A stretch of DNA of 64,000 bases, taken from NCBI RefSeq assembly GCF_008807075.1, contig NZ_CP035632.1:2852001-2916000 (forward strand). Reading direction: 5' to 3'. Positions 38,959-49,400 of this stretch are shown here, one piece after another. Source of the DNA: Synechococcus sp. RSCCF101. GTDB lineage: Bacteria > Cyanobacteriota > Cyanobacteriia > PCC-6307 > Cyanobiaceae. The position numbers and the translations under genes are program-made. The notes under the pieces were generated by a model. The model ran no database searches, had not been told where the DNA came from, and was given only the letters and a program-made list of their open reading frames with translations. Each line of letters opens with the position of its first letter. Within the stretch, counting starts at the first letter, position 1.

Positions 38959-41529
38959 ATGGCCGGCCACCGACAGGGATCCCTTCGTGCAGCACTGACT
39001 CGTGTCTCCTGGGCCCTGGCACTGAGCGGTGGCGCCGGCCTCATGCTGGATGGGATGGGCCCGGCACGGGCTGCTGAGCTTCCCTCTGATGCGGGCGTTG
39101 GGTCAGTGGTTGAGCTGGCCGGGCGTGCCGGTGCCGGAGAGTCCCGCGCCGCCCTCGCCGCTCTCTCGGGTGCCTCCACGGGCGTGACCTCGGTGGCCTC
39201 GGCCCTGGACGGGGCTGTTGCAGCCCTGGGCCGCACGGCGCTGTCACCACACGTGGTGACCCTCCCCCGGCTGGAGCCCCTCCCTCCGCTGGAGTCTCTC
39301 CCCCCACAGGCTGGCGAGAGCCGGCTGCCCAACGCCCAGCTGGCCCAAGCCGACGACGCTGATCCCGCCGCCCCCCCCGCTGAGGTGGAGGAGATCGAAG
39401 TGGAAGAGATCGAGGTTGAGACGGTCGAGGAGGTCCCCGCTCCCGATGCACCACCTGCCGGCGGCGGGGTGGAGGGCGCTCCGGGCCCCGCGGCGGAAGA
39501 CTTCAATCAGGAGCCGGCCGAGCCGCAGGTTCTGATCAGCGAGGTGGTGATCGAGGGCCTGGAGGGCCATCCCGAGCAGGAACGGCTCGAGCTGGAGGCC
39601 TACGACGCGATGCGCACCCGGCCGGGCAGCCTGGTGACCCGTTCGGAGCTGAGAACCGATCTCTCGGCGATCTACGCCACGGGCTGGTTCTCCGATGTGC
39701 GGATCCAGCCGGTCGATGGTCCTCTGGGCGTGCAGGTGGTGGTGATGGTCACCCCCAACCCGGTGCTCACCGAGGTGGATCTCGACCCCAGCGACGCCCG
39801 CATCCCAGACCAGATCGTTGCCGACACCTTCGCCGCTGATTTCGGACGCACCCTCAATCTGAATGTGCTCCAGACGCGCATGAAGGAGCTGCAGACCTGG
39901 TATGCGGATGAGGGCTTCTCTCTGGCGCGGGTCACCGGCCCGGAGCGGGTCAGCCCCCAGGGTGTGGTCGAGCTGAAGATCAGCGAAGGTCTGGTGGCCG
40001 GTGTGGAGGTGGAGTTCCTCAATCGGGAAGGGGAGAACGTCGATGAGAACGGCGAGCCGGTGCGGGGCAAGACCAGGCCCTGGGTGATCACCCGGGAGAT
40101 CTCCCTGCAGCCGGGCGATGTGTTCAACCGCAACGACCTGGAGGCGGATCTGCAGCGCCTCTACGGAACGAACCTCTTCAGCGATGTGAAGGTGAGCCTC
40201 AAGCCGGTGCCGGAGACGCCGGGTGAGGTCACCATCCTCCTGGGCATCGTCGAGCAGTCCACCGGCTCACTTTCAGGGGGCCTGGGCTACAGCCAGAGCC
40301 AGGGTGTGTTCGGTCAGATTCAGGTCAGTGACTCGAACCTGCTCGGGCGGGCCTGGAACACGGCCCTCAACTTCACCTACGGCCAGTTCGGCGGTCTGGC
40401 GACCCTGAGCTTCACAGACCCCTGGATCCGGGGTGACCGGCATCGCACCGCCTTCAACGCCCGCCTGTTCATCAGCCGGGAGGTGCCCCAGATCTTCCAG
40501 AGCCAGGACAACGGCAACATCCGCACTGCGTCGGATTTCTACGAGGCTCCCGGCACCGACATCGCCTACGACATCGATTCCGACAACAACCCGGCCGGCC
40601 GCAAGTTCGATTCCGTCGGCCAGGCGGAGGATCTGTTCCCGGACGAAAGCTGGTACGACTACCGCGGCAACACGGTGGCCCTCGAGCGCTTCGGCGGCAC
40701 GATGCAGTTCATCCGTCCCATGAACGGGGGTGACCCGTTCAAGCGGGCTCCGTGGACGCTGGTGCTCGGACTCAATGCCCAGCAGGTGCGCCCGATCGAT
40801 TTCACCGGTGCCAGCCGACGCTTCGGCGTGGGCACCCAGGACCGAACCGAAAGCCGGGTCCCCACCGATGATGTCATCTGCATCGCCTACAACTGCGCCA
40901 GCGAGAACCAGCTCGTGGGGCTGCGCTTCGCCGCCACGATGAACAATCTCGATGACCCCCGCAATCCCCGCGAGGGCAACTTCCTCAGCATGAGCACCGA
41001 GCAGTTCGTTTCGGTGGGTGAGGATTCACCCACCTTCAACCGACTGCGCGCCACCTACACCCAGTTCTTTCCGGTCAACTGGCTGAAGTTCTACAAGGGC
41101 TGCCGGCCCGAGCCCGGCGAACCGGAGGACTGCAAGCAGGCCCTGGCCTTCCAGGTGAAGGCGGGCACGGTGATCGGTGATCTGCCTCCCTATGAAGCGT
41201 TCTGTGTGGGCGGCACCAACTCGGTTCGGGGTTACTTCGAATGCGACCTGGCGGTGGGCCGCAGCTTCGGCGAGGCCACAATCGAATACCGCTTCCCGAT
41301 CTGGAGCATCATCAGTGGCGAGGTCTTCGCCGATGCCGCCACCGATTTCAGCAGCCAGTCTGCGGTGCCGGGCGAACCGGGCAACATCCTCGACAAGCCC
41401 GGCAGCGGCTTCTCCCTCGGCACCGGCGTGATCGTGACCACCCCGGTGGGCCCCCTGCGGCTGGAGGCTGCCAGCCGCGATCTCAGCGGCGACTGGCGCT
41501 TCAACCTGGGGGTGGGCTGGAAGTTCTGA
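38959..41529 (+). CDS. bamA: Outer-membrane assembly protein BamA/Omp85
   Basis: 856 residues from the ATG at 38959; a GTG one codon earlier is possible. A signal peptide ends near ARAAE (about 37). Residues 38-190 form an Ala/Pro/Glu-rich extension with the acidic repeat EVEEIEVEEIEVETVEE. POTRA domains follow from about 190 (VLISEVVIEGLEGHPEQERLE, VLTEVDLDPSDARIPD, GVEVEFLNREGENVDENGE), then the 16-strand barrel (GGLGYSQSQGVFGQIQVSD, GTNSVRGYFECDLAVG) ending in an aromatic GVGWKF. It inserts beta-barrels into the outer membrane. lpxC starts 2 bp later. Confidence 0.95.
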   Translation: MAGHRQGSLRAALTRVSWALALSGGAGLMLDGMGPARAAELPSDAGVGSVVELAGRAGAGESRAALAALSGASTGVTSVASALDGAVAALGRTALSPHVVTLPRLEPLPPLESLPPQAGESRLPNAQLAQADDADPAAPPAEVEEIEVEEIEVETVEEVPAPDAPPAGGGVEGAPGPAAEDFNQEPAEPQVLISEVVIEGLEGHPEQERLELEAYDAMRTRPGSLVTRSELRTDLSAIYATGWFSDVRIQPVDGPLGVQVVVMVTPNPVLTEVDLDPSDARIPDQIVADTFAADFGRTLNLNVLQTRMKELQTWYADEGFSLARVTGPERVSPQGVVELKISEGLVAGVEVEFLNREGENVDENGEPVRGKTRPWVITREISLQPGDVFNRNDLEADLQRLYGTNLFSDVKVSLKPVPETPGEVTILLGIVEQSTGSLSGGLGYSQSQGVFGQIQVSDSNLLGRAWNTALNFTYGQFGGLATLSFTDPWIRGDRHRTAFNARLFISREVPQIFQSQDNGNIRTASDFYEAPGTDIAYDIDSDNNPAGRKFDSVGQAEDLFPDESWYDYRGNTVALERFGGTMQFIRPMNGGDPFKRAPWTLVLGLNAQQVRPIDFTGASRRFGVGTQDRTESRVPTDDVICIAYNCASENQLVGLRFAATMNNLDDPRNPREGNFLSMSTEQFVSVGEDSPTFNRLRATYTQFFPVNWLKFYKGCRPEPGEPEDCKQALAFQVKAGTVIGDLPPYEAFCVGGTNSVRGYFECDLAVGRSFGEATIEYRFPIWSIISGEVFADAATDFSSQSAVPGEPGNILDKPGSGFSLGTGVIVTTPVGPLRLEAASRDLSGDWRFNLGVGWKF

Positions 41530-41531
41530 GC

Positions 41532-42395
41532 GTGGACTGGCCAGCCGATTACAGCGGCCGCTGGACCCTGGCCGGCTCCAGCAGCCGGCGTGGAGATGGA
41601 CTGCACAGCGGATCCAGCGGGTCAGTGCGTCTGGAGCCATCCGAGGTCGACGGCTTCTGGGTGCAGTGGTCGGATTCCGGCAGCGAGGGTCCCGTCCGGC
41701 TGCAGCCTGGCCAGGTCACCGACACCCGCCTCTGCACCGCCCTGGGCTTCGACAATGGCCGTCGCCTGGCCACGGTGGAGCATCTGCTGGCGGCCCTCGC
41801 CGGCTGCGGTGTGACCCAGGCCCGACTGATCGTGCAGGGGGAGGAGGTGCCGCTGCTGGATGGCTCGGCCCAGCCCTGGGTGGAGGCGATCGCCGAAGCG
41901 GGCCTGGCCCCTCTGGCGGAGCCCCCCACACGTCCGGTGGTGCGGGAACCGCTCACGGTGCAGGAGGGCACGTCGTTCGTCACGGCGCTGCCCTCCGATC
42001 GTCTGCGCATCGCCGTGGGCGTCGACTATCCCCAGGCGGCGATCGGCCGCCAGTTGGTCAGCTTCACCCTCACCCCCGAGGTGTTCGTGCGTGAGGTGGC
42101 CCCGGCCCGCACCTTCGGCTTCCGGGAGCAGCTCGAGCAGTTGCGGGCGGCCGGGCTGATCCGCGGCGGCAGCCTGGAGAATGCCCTGGTCTGCGATGGC
42201 GACCGCTGGGTCAATCCGCCCCTGCGCCAGCCCGATGAACCGGCGCGCCATAAGCTGCTGGACCTGTTGGGGGATCTGGCTCTGGTGGGTCTGCCGCGGG
42301 CCCAGGTGTTCGCCTTCCGCGCCTCCCACACCCTTCACACCCGCCTGGCCGCCGCCCTGGCGGCGTCCCCATCGCCTGAACCGATCGCTTCGTGA
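41532..42395 (+). CDS. lpxC: UDP-3-O-acyl-N-acetylglucosamine deacetylase
   Basis: 287 residues from a GTG start at 41532 ([17 protein letters not shown]). [14 protein letters not shown] provides a zinc histidine, [12 protein letters not shown] follows, and [25 protein letters not shown] and [14 protein letters not shown] supply the rest of the site. It performs the committed step of lipid A synthesis. The stop overlaps fabZ by 4 bp. An N-terminal frame extension into bamA is not conserved. Confidence 0.93.
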   Translation: MDWPADYSGRWTLAGSSSRRGDGLHSGSSGSVRLEPSEVDGFWVQWSDSGSEGPVRLQPGQVTDTRLCTALGFDNGRRLATVEHLLAALAGCGVTQARLIVQGEEVPLLDGSAQPWVEAIAEAGLAPLAEPPTRPVVREPLTVQEGTSFVTALPSDRLRIAVGVDYPQAAIGRQLVSFTLTPEVFVREVAPARTFGFREQLEQLRAAGLIRGGSLENALVCDGDRWVNPPLRQPDEPARHKLLDLLGDLALVGLPRAQVFAFRASHTLHTRLAAALAASPSPEPIAS

Positions 42396-42847
42396 CCGCG
42401 CCGTCCACCACCCCCTGCCTGCTCTCGAGTGAAGCGATCCAGGGCCTGCTGCCCCATCGCTACCCCTTCGCCCTGGTGGACCGGGTGATCGCCCACGAGC
42501 CCGGCAAGCGGGCCGTGGCGCTCAAGAACGTGACCGTGAATGAGCCCCAGTTCCAGGGGCATTTCCCCGGCCGCCCCCTGATGCCGGGGGTCCTGATCGT
42601 GGAGGCGATGGCCCAGGTGGGGGGGCTGATCGTCACCCAGATGCCTGATCTGCCCAAGGGCCTGTTCGTGTTCGCCGGGATCGACGGGGTGCGCTTCCGC
42701 CATCCGGTGGTGCCGGGTGATCAGTTGCTGATCACCTGTGAGCTGCTCAGCCTGAAACGGCGCCGGTTCGGCAAAGTGAAGGCTGAAGCCACGGTGGAGG
42801 ACAAGCTGGTGTGCTCGGGGGAGCTGATGTTCTCGCTGGTGGACTGA
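42392..42847 (+). CDS. fabZ: 3-hydroxyacyl-ACP dehydratase FabZ
   Basis: 151 residues from a GTG start. [37 protein letters not shown] (catalytic His and Glu) and [13 protein letters not shown] are the hot-dog family signature. FabZ supplies unsaturated acyl-ACP for fatty acids, and its place between lpxC and lpxA reflects competition for 3-hydroxyacyl-ACP. The lpxA ATG lies 3 bp later. Confidence 0.96.
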   Translation: MTAPSTTPCLLSSEAIQGLLPHRYPFALVDRVIAHEPGKRAVALKNVTVNEPQFQGHFPGRPLMPGVLIVEAMAQVGGLIVTQMPDLPKGLFVFAGIDGVRFRHPVVPGDQLLITCELLSLKRRRFGKVKAEATVEDKLVCSGELMFSLVD

Positions 42848-42850
42848 TCG

Positions 42851-43684
42851 ATGACTCCGTCGGCCCTGCAGACCCGGGTTCACCCCACCGCCATCGTTGA
42901 TCCCCGCGCCCAGCTGGGGGTTGGGGTGGAGATCGGGCCCTACGCGATCATCGGCCCGGAAGTGAGCCTCGGCGATGGCTCTTCCATCGGTCCGCATGTG
43001 GTGATCGAGGGTCGGGTCACCATGGGCAGCCGCAACCGGGTGTTCCCCGGTGCCTGCATCGGCCTGGAGCCGCAGGATCTCAAATACAGCGGTGCGCCCA
43101 CCGAGGTGGTGATGGGTGATGACAACAGCATCCGTGAGTGCGTGACCATCAACCGGGCCACCCATGAGGGGGAGCGCACCCAGCTGGGCAGCGGCAACCT
43201 GCTGATGGCCTACAGCCACCTCGGTCACAACTGCCTGCTCGGCGACCGGGTGGTTATCGCCAACAGCGTGGCCGTGGCGGGCCACGTGCACATCGACGAC
43301 CGGGCCGTGATCGGTGGTGTGCTGGGCATCCACCAGTTCGTTCACATCGGCCGGCTGGCCATGGTGGGCGGGATGAGTCGCATCGACCGCGACGTGCCGC
43401 CCTTCTCGATCGTGGAGGGGCACCCCGGGCGTGTGCGGGGTCTCAACCGCATCGGCCTGCGGCGCAGCGGTCTGGCCCAGGCGGATGGCGGCGCCCAGAT
43501 GCGTCAGCTGCAGCAGGTCTGGACCCTGCTCTACAAGGGCGACCGGGTGCTGGCCGATGCGCTGCGGGAGGCCCGCGAGCTGGATCTGCTGCCGCCGGCG
43601 GCCCATCTGTGCGAGTTCCTCGAGGCCTCGATCGGCCCCGGCCGGCGCGGTCCCCTCCCGCCGCCGGTGGCCCAGAGCCGCTGA
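42851..43684 (+). CDS. lpxA: UDP-N-acetylglucosamine acyltransferase
   Basis: 277 residues. Left-handed beta-helix hexapeptides run from [20 protein letters not shown] through about residue 190; the motif [20 protein letters not shown] holds the catalytic His, and [21 protein letters not shown] the substrate site. A helical C-terminal domain ends it. It adds the first acyl chain to UDP-GlcNAc. Its TGA shares a base with the lpxB ATG. Confidence 0.96.
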   Translation: MTPSALQTRVHPTAIVDPRAQLGVGVEIGPYAIIGPEVSLGDGSSIGPHVVIEGRVTMGSRNRVFPGACIGLEPQDLKYSGAPTEVVMGDDNSIRECVTINRATHEGERTQLGSGNLLMAYSHLGHNCLLGDRVVIANSVAVAGHVHIDDRAVIGGVLGIHQFVHIGRLAMVGGMSRIDRDVPPFSIVEGHPGRVRGLNRIGLRRSGLAQADGGAQMRQLQQVWTLLYKGDRVLADALREARELDLLPPAAHLCEFLEASIGPGRRGPLPPPVAQSR

Positions 43685-44886
43685 TGGTGCGGCTGCTGAT
43701 CAGCACCGGCGAGGTCTCCGGTGATCTCCAGGGCAGCCTTCTGATCCAGGCCCTGCACCGGCGCGCAGCAGCCCGCGGCGTGGAGCTCGAGGTTCATGCC
43801 CTCGGAGGGCCGCGGATGGAACGGGCCGGCGCCACCCTCCTGGCGGACACCGCGCCGATGGGCGCCATCGGGCTCTGGGAGGCGCTGCCCCTGGTGCTGC
43901 CCACCCTGAAGCTGCAGCGGCGTGTGGATGCCTGGCTGCGCCGGACCCCGCCCGACGGGGTGGTGATGATCGATTACATGGGCGCCAACGTGAGCCTCGG
44001 CCGCAGACTGAGGCGCCGGCATCCCGACCTGCCGATCCTGTACTACATCGCGCCGCAGGAGTGGGCCTTCCGCCTCGGTGAGGGCGGCACCACGCGGCTG
44101 CTCGGCTTCACCGACCTGATCCTGGCGGTGTTCCCCGAGGAGGCCCGCTTCTATGCCGAGCGCGGGGCGTCCGTGTCCTGGGTCGGCCATCCCCTGCTCG
44201 ACACCGTCCGCGACGGCCCCGACCGGCAGCAGGCCCGTCGGGAGCTGGGCCTGGCGGACGATGAACGCCTGCTCCTGCTCCTGCCGGCTTCGCGCCAGCA
44301 GGAGCTGGCCTACCTGATGCCGGCCATGGCCGAGGCCGCCGCCAGGCTCCAGGCCCGGCACCCGAAGCTTCGGGTGATCCTCTCGGCCAGCATGGAGCGC
44401 TTCGAAGCCCCCCTGCAGCGCATGATCGGCGCCGCCGGGCTCAGGGCACGCATGATCGGGGCCGATCAGGCCGATGCCATGAAGCCGGTGCTGTTCGCGG
44501 CCGCCGATCTGGCGCTGACCAAATCCGGCACGGTGAACCTGGAGCTGGCTCTGCGGGATGTACCCCAGGTGGTGGGCTACCGGCTGAGCCGGATCACGGC
44601 CTTCGTGGCCCGCTGGCTGCTGCGCTTCAACGTGGCGCACATCTCACCGGTGAACCTGCTGCTGCACGAACGGCTGCTGCCGGAGCTGCTGCAGGACGAG
44701 TACACCGTGGAGCGGCTGGTGGATGAGGCCGAACGCCTGCTGAACGACGGGCTGCCCCGACAGCAGGTTCTGGACGGGTATGCGCGCCTTCGAGGCGTGC
44801 TCGGCGATCCGGGCGTGACGGACCGGGCCGCCGATGCCGTTCTCGATCGCCTCGTGCCCGCAGCCAGGGCCACCCTGCCGGCCTGA
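43684..44886 (+). CDS. lpxB: Lipid-A-disaccharide synthase
   Basis: 400 residues from the ATG at 43684. [71 protein letters not shown] and [11 protein letters not shown] are typical of GT19. It condenses UDP-diacylglucosamine with lipid X at the membrane. It ends the lpxC-fabZ-lpxA-lpxB run. lpxD and later Kdo genes are not in this window. Confidence 0.95.
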   Translation: MVRLLISTGEVSGDLQGSLLIQALHRRAAARGVELEVHALGGPRMERAGATLLADTAPMGAIGLWEALPLVLPTLKLQRRVDAWLRRTPPDGVVMIDYMGANVSLGRRLRRRHPDLPILYYIAPQEWAFRLGEGGTTRLLGFTDLILAVFPEEARFYAERGASVSWVGHPLLDTVRDGPDRQQARRELGLADDERLLLLLPASRQQELAYLMPAMAEAAARLQARHPKLRVILSASMERFEAPLQRMIGAAGLRARMIGADQADAMKPVLFAAADLALTKSGTVNLELALRDVPQVVGYRLSRITAFVARWLLRFNVAHISPVNLLLHERLLPELLQDEYTVERLVDEAERLLNDGLPRQQVLDGYARLRGVLGDPGVTDRAADAVLDRLVPAARATLPA

Positions 44887-44973
44887 CCGGCGCCTGCCGG
44901 CGGCCTCCGGCCTCCCGCCCCCGTCGCTTCAGGGTCTTCGTTGGCGATGCTGGCTGTCGTTTGTGTTGCGCCG

Positions 44974-45642
44974 ATGCCTGTCCGCTCCTCCCGTGCCTCA
45001 GCCCCGTTCCTGGTGGCGGCGCTCCTCTGGGCCGGCAGCCTTCTGATGCCGGCGGCGGCCTGGGCGGCCACGGAAACGGCAATCCTGGCCGGCGGCTGCT
45101 TCTGGTGCCTGGAGAGCGACCTCGAGAAGCTGCCGGCGGTGAGCGAGGTGGTGAGCGGCTACAGCGGCGGCACGGTGGAGGCACCCACCTACCGGCAGGT
45201 CTCGGCAGGCGGCACGGGGCACCAGGAGGTGGTGCGGGTCACGTTCGATCCCGACCAGCTCAGTTACGGCGATCTGCTGCGGGCCTACTGGCGCAACGTG
45301 GATCCCTTCGACGGATCGGGCCAGTTCTGCGATCGCGGCGGCTCCTACCGGCCGGTGATCTTCACGGCTGACGAGCGCCAGGCCCGCACGGCCCGGGCCA
45401 GCCTGGATGCAGCGGCGCGTGAGCTGGGCCGCTCTCCCGAGGCGATCCAGGTGGAGATCCGGCCGGCGGCCGCGTTCTGGCCGGCGGAGGACTACCACCA
45501 GGACTACGCCAGCAAGGAGCCGGTGAAATACCGCTATTACCGGCTCGCCTGCCGGCGTGACCAGCGCCTGCGCCGTGTGTGGGGTGACAAGGCCCGCAAG
45601 GGTGGCCCCTGGAGCGTGCCTGCCGATGCCGCGACTCCCTGA
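44974..45642 (+). CDS. msrA: Peptide-methionine (S)-S-oxide reductase, predicted exported
   Basis: 222 residues from the ATG at 44974, which gives a clean signal peptide (SAPFLVAALLWAGSLLMPAAAWA). Starts at 44941 (TTG) or 44947 (ATG) would lengthen the N terminus. The catalytic motif AILAGGCFWCLESDLEKL and SGYSGGTVEAPTYRQV, GTGHQEVVRVTFDP and FWPAEDYHQDY are standard MsrA. Export to the periplasm or lumen matches the MsrB at 8505. It lies 88 bp after lpxB. Confidence 0.92.
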   Translation: MPVRSSRASAPFLVAALLWAGSLLMPAAAWAATETAILAGGCFWCLESDLEKLPAVSEVVSGYSGGTVEAPTYRQVSAGGTGHQEVVRVTFDPDQLSYGDLLRAYWRNVDPFDGSGQFCDRGGSYRPVIFTADERQARTARASLDAAARELGRSPEAIQVEIRPAAAFWPAEDYHQDYASKEPVKYRYYRLACRRDQRLRRVWGDKARKGGPWSVPADAATP

Positions 45643-45693
45643 TCGACCGTCCGGCGGGATCTGCTGCGGGGAATGCTCTGGTGCAGACCTGGC

Positions 45694-45721
45694 TTGCCTT
45701 TCCGGCTGAGCGCCCTAGAGT
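45694..45721 (+). promoter_or_regulatory. Putative promoter of the 60-residue gene
   Basis: TTGCCT at 45694-45699 and TAGAGT at 45716-45721 are spaced by 16 bp, close to a sigma-70-type promoter, and lie 28 bp before the ATG. The -10 context (CCTAGAGTCTGCTT) resembles that before rpoZ (CCTAGAGTCAGCTT, 14575-14588). Confidence 0.45.
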
Positions 45722-45748
45722 CTGCTTTCCCTGACAGGGGGTGGCTGA

Positions 45749-45931
45749 ATGTATGTGCTGACGATACGAGAAGGCCTTGTGACCCGTCACTTCGGGCCGT
45801 ACGAGAGCCCCAAGCAGGCCTCCGACGACATCGACGCTCTGCTGTGCGGCTGCGGCGAGCGGGCCCGCTGGCAGATCCATGAGCTCGAGGCTCCTCCGTC
45901 CGCCAAGACGATGGATCTCGAGGTGGCCTGA
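45749..45931 (+). CDS. Small protein of unknown function (60 residues)
   Basis: Starts MYVLTIREGLVTRHFGPYESPKQASDDIDALL and has the CGCGERARWQIHELEAP segment. The opening strand followed by YESPKQASDDIDAL looks like a tiny alpha/beta domain that binds something; two Cys and an acidic end were noted. It has a promoter-like sequence upstream and does not overlap another gene. I believe it is a real picocyanobacterial gene, but the function is unknown. Confidence 0.65.
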   Translation: MYVLTIREGLVTRHFGPYESPKQASDDIDALLCGCGERARWQIHELEAPPSAKTMDLEVA

Positions 45932-45956
45932 GCGCCGGCTGAGGAAGGGATCGGCT

Positions 45957-46193
45957 TCAGGACTTCGGCGTTCTCGGATAGCCCCGCAGCAACCCGCTCT
46001 CCACCATCAGGCCCACACCGGCTGTGATCAGGATCAGGCTGAGGGTGCCGTACCAGAACCAGGGTCCCCGGTCCTCTCCCAGCATCTGGGTGGCGCGCCG
46101 GGCGATCGCCTCACCGAACAGGCACAGCCCCAGCGGCAGCAGCAGCACACCCATCTGGGCACGGATGTACCAGCGGATCTTGCCTGCGGGCAT
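45957..46193 (-). CDS. Small membrane protein of unknown function (78 residues)
   Basis: From the ATG at 46193: MPAGKIRWYIRAQMG, a hydrophobic helix (VLLLPLGLCLFGEAI), a short loop (ARRATQMLGEDRGPWFW) and a second helix (GTLSLILITAGVGLMV), then a basic tail. The topology is a two-helix hairpin. It converges with the 60-residue gene, 25 bp between stops. The frame is open far upstream, but that part is not protein-like. Family not recognised. Confidence 0.68.
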   Translation of the reverse strand: MPAGKIRWYIRAQMGVLLLPLGLCLFGEAIARRATQMLGEDRGPWFWYGTLSLILITAGVGLMVESGLLRGYPRTPKS

Positions 46194-46256
46194 GGCAACG
46201 GCGCTGAGCTCGGTGTCCCAACCTACGGTCGGGCGCCGGTGGCAAGGGTATAGCTG

Positions 46257-46437
46257 GTGATGGCCAGGGTCTCTGCCATCACACTGGCCAACAACCTGCG
46301 GACGTGGTCGTCCACGATTTGACCGAGACCAGGTCAGCGGACCTGGTTCCGACCAATGGTTTGAAGGTGATTCGTTCGCCTGGGTCACGCTCTGGCGCCG
46401 CCCTGCTCTGTTGCGTCTATTCGTGATCTGGCAACAG
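46257..46437. repeat. Cluster of three inverted repeats in the 295-bp gap before the giant surface-protein gene
   Basis: GTGATGGC/GCCATCAC at 46257-46264 and 46275-46282; ACCAGGTC/GACCTGGT at 46328-46335 and 46340-46347 (4-nt loop); CTGTTGC/GCAACAG at 46408-46414 and 46431-46437. They lie between the divergent 78-residue gene and the ATG at 46489. They could be operators or leader hairpins. No -10/-35 pair is convincing. Confidence 0.55.
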
Positions 46438-46488
46438 TGACCACAACTATCCGGAGCAGGACGTGGGTACGGTTGATCGAACGTGTCT

Positions 46489-49400
46489 ATGGCCTTGCGG
46501 ATGGGAGTCCAGGACGAGAGACCGGCGCTGGTCAAGCTGGCCATCCCCGTCGGTCTCGCGCCCCTGCTCCTGGCCGCCAGCCTCGGCAGCGGTGTCGCCC
46601 GGGCCGGTGAGATCAAGGGTGCCTCCGGCCTCCAGAGTCTCGGCTCGGTCATCAACGGCATCCGCAACGGCTCCTGCACCGCCGGTCACTGCTCCATCAC
46701 CGGTGGCACCGGCGCCGGCAGCAACCTCTTTCACCGTTTCGAAAAATTCGATACACGCGGCTCCATCAGCGGTGCCTCGATCAACAACGATTCCTTCTCC
46801 AACGTCATCGTCGGCGTCATCGATCCCGCCGGCAGCTTCATCAACAAGATGGTCGCCCTCTCCAGCAAGGGCAATCTCTTCTGGCTCTCTCCCGGCGGCA
46901 TCTCCCTCACCGCCGGTGGCGGCTTCACCAACGTCGCCACACTCCAGCTCAGCACCGCCACCACACTCGCCGTCGGCTCCGGTTTCTTTGACGTCTACGG
47001 CAGCACCGCCTCACAGGTCGCCGGTCTCCGCGGCATCCCCATCCCAGGCTCACCTGGCCTGAGCACCGATCCCGCCAGCCTTTCCGCCATCGGCCTCTCG
47101 GCCAACGGAGACCTGACCATCGACGATGGCCTGCTCACCGTTGATCACTCCCTCCTCCTCGATTCACAGGGCGGTCATCTCCTCCTTAACGCCAGCAGCC
47201 TCTCCGCAGACGGCGGAACGATCGCCCTGGCCGGACGCTCCGTCTCGCTCGAGTCCTCCAGCCTCGATGTCAGCAATGACATCGGCAGCGGTGGATCGGT
47301 GTCGATCGATGCGGCTGACATCGTCATCGCCTCCAGCTCCATCAACGCCAGTGGCGCCACCGCCGGCGGCTCCATCTCCATCGCCGCCACGGGCAGCGTC
47401 AACCTCAGCGATTCCGATCTGACCGCCATCGGGGGGGATGGCTCCCTCCCCCTCCCCGGCGGAGCAGGCGGAGACGACACCACACAGACCGCCGACGCCG
47501 ACACCACGGCAGAGAGCACCGATGCCTCTGCGACCGCAACGGCCGCAGAGGACAACGGCAGATCCACAGAGTCGAGCCAGACCACCCCATCAACAGCAGA
47601 GACCGAGACCGCCCCCGGCGCCGATGAACCCGACGCCTCCACAACGGTGAGCACAGGCGAGCCCGAGCCCAAGCCCGAGCCCGAGCCCGAGCCACAGGAC
47701 ACTCCACAGCTGGACACCCAACCGTCCACCGCCGAGGCCAGCGCAGCCACAGACCCTGACCCTGACCCTTCCGGCAGTCTCCCCGGCAGCAGCACCGAAA
47801 CGGACGGCTCGGCTCGCAACGACGCGGCCCCGGCCGCACCGGACACCGCAGACGCCCCAGCGCCGGGCGGCACGATCCGCATCAGCGGGGCCGACATCGC
47901 CATCACCGGCGGCAGCCTGGATGCCTCCGGCAGCACGGACAGCGGACAGATCGCCACCGACTCCTCCTCCGCCAGCACATGGAGCCCCTCGCTGCAGAGC
48001 ACCGGTCTGGCAACACAGATGGATCAGGCCATCGGAGAGGCCACCGATCCCGCTTCGCCAGATCCGCTGCTCCAGCAGGAAGACAACACATCCACTCAAA
48101 CCAGCCTCAGCCCTGAGCCCACGGCTCCAGCAACAGAGAGCAGCACGACGCTCGTCTCACAGGCCGGCGGCAGCGCCGAGGCAACGACACCAGACATCCC
48201 GGCCGCTGCGGAACCGGCAGACGAACCCGAACCGGCAACAACAGCGGATGCAGCAGAACCGGCCGGCGGGGCCATCACGCTCCAGGCCGCAGACACCCTC
48301 ACCCTCACCGGCGCCACCCTCACCGCCAACGGCTCAGGGTCCCAGGCCCGCGGCGGCTCGATCCTCCTGGAAGCAGACGCCATCGCCCTGGCCGCCAGCT
48401 CCATCGATGCCAGTGGCACCGCCGCAGGCGGCACCGTTCGGATCGGTGGCGGACGGCGCGGTGAGGACACCTCCATCCGCAATGCCTCCACCCTCACGGC
48501 CGGTGCCGACACCACCATCAGCGTTGAGGCCACAACCGCTGGCGATGGCGGTGAGCTGATCCTCTATGCCTCAGACGTCGCCTCCATCGATGCGCAGCTC
48601 TCCGCCACAGGCGGTGCCGACTCCGGTGACGGCGGCTTCATTGAAACCTCCGCCGGCTTCCTCTCCGTCACCCAGGCTCCGGATATCTCCGCAACCAACG
48701 GCAACGCAGGCACGTGGCTCATTGATCCCTACAACATCGACATCGTCACCACGCCTGACTCGCGCATCACCACAGGCACACCGTTTCAGGGCACAGGGGA
48801 TGGCACCCAGAACAGTCAGCTCAGCGCCACCACCCTGAACACAGCACTCAACGCCGGCGGCACAGTTCAGATCGATACACAGGGTGCACCCTCCACCCCC
48901 GCCGGCAACATCCGCATCCTCGCGCCGATCAGCACCACGGCAGGAACAGGCGGCGCCACCCTGGTCTTCCTCGCTAACGGCAGCATTGAACTAGACGCCG
49001 ACATCCAGTCCACCGCCAATGCGCTGGACGTGGAGTTCATCGTCGATGCTGACAACAGCTCAGGCGGAGAGACCTTCCAGTGGTCCAGCGGGACCCTGGA
49101 TCTCCGGGGCGGTACAGCCAAAGCACTGACTGGAGATTCGGCAACAGATGGGCCAACCGTCATCAACGGCGCGGCTGTCGTGGCCAGCAACACCACCTTC
49201 CAAACCGGAACCACGTCTCTCGCCACCACATCGCTGACGGTCGACGGCGCCTACAACGACCTCAACGGCTTCTCCATGTCCGGCGGAACGCTGACGGGCA
49301 GCGGAGACATCACCCTCTCGGGCAACAACACATGGAGCGGCGGCACCATCTCCGGCAACGGTCAACTCACTGTCTCAGGGCCCCTTGAAATCTCAGGATC

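Noticed and set aside
38959-41529. Omp85 gene as the TpsB secretion partner of the giant protein
   Set aside because: It has several POTRA-like repeats, an acidic extension and an lpx/fabZ neighbourhood, which is the BamA pattern; TpsB proteins have two POTRA domains and usually adjoin tpsA.
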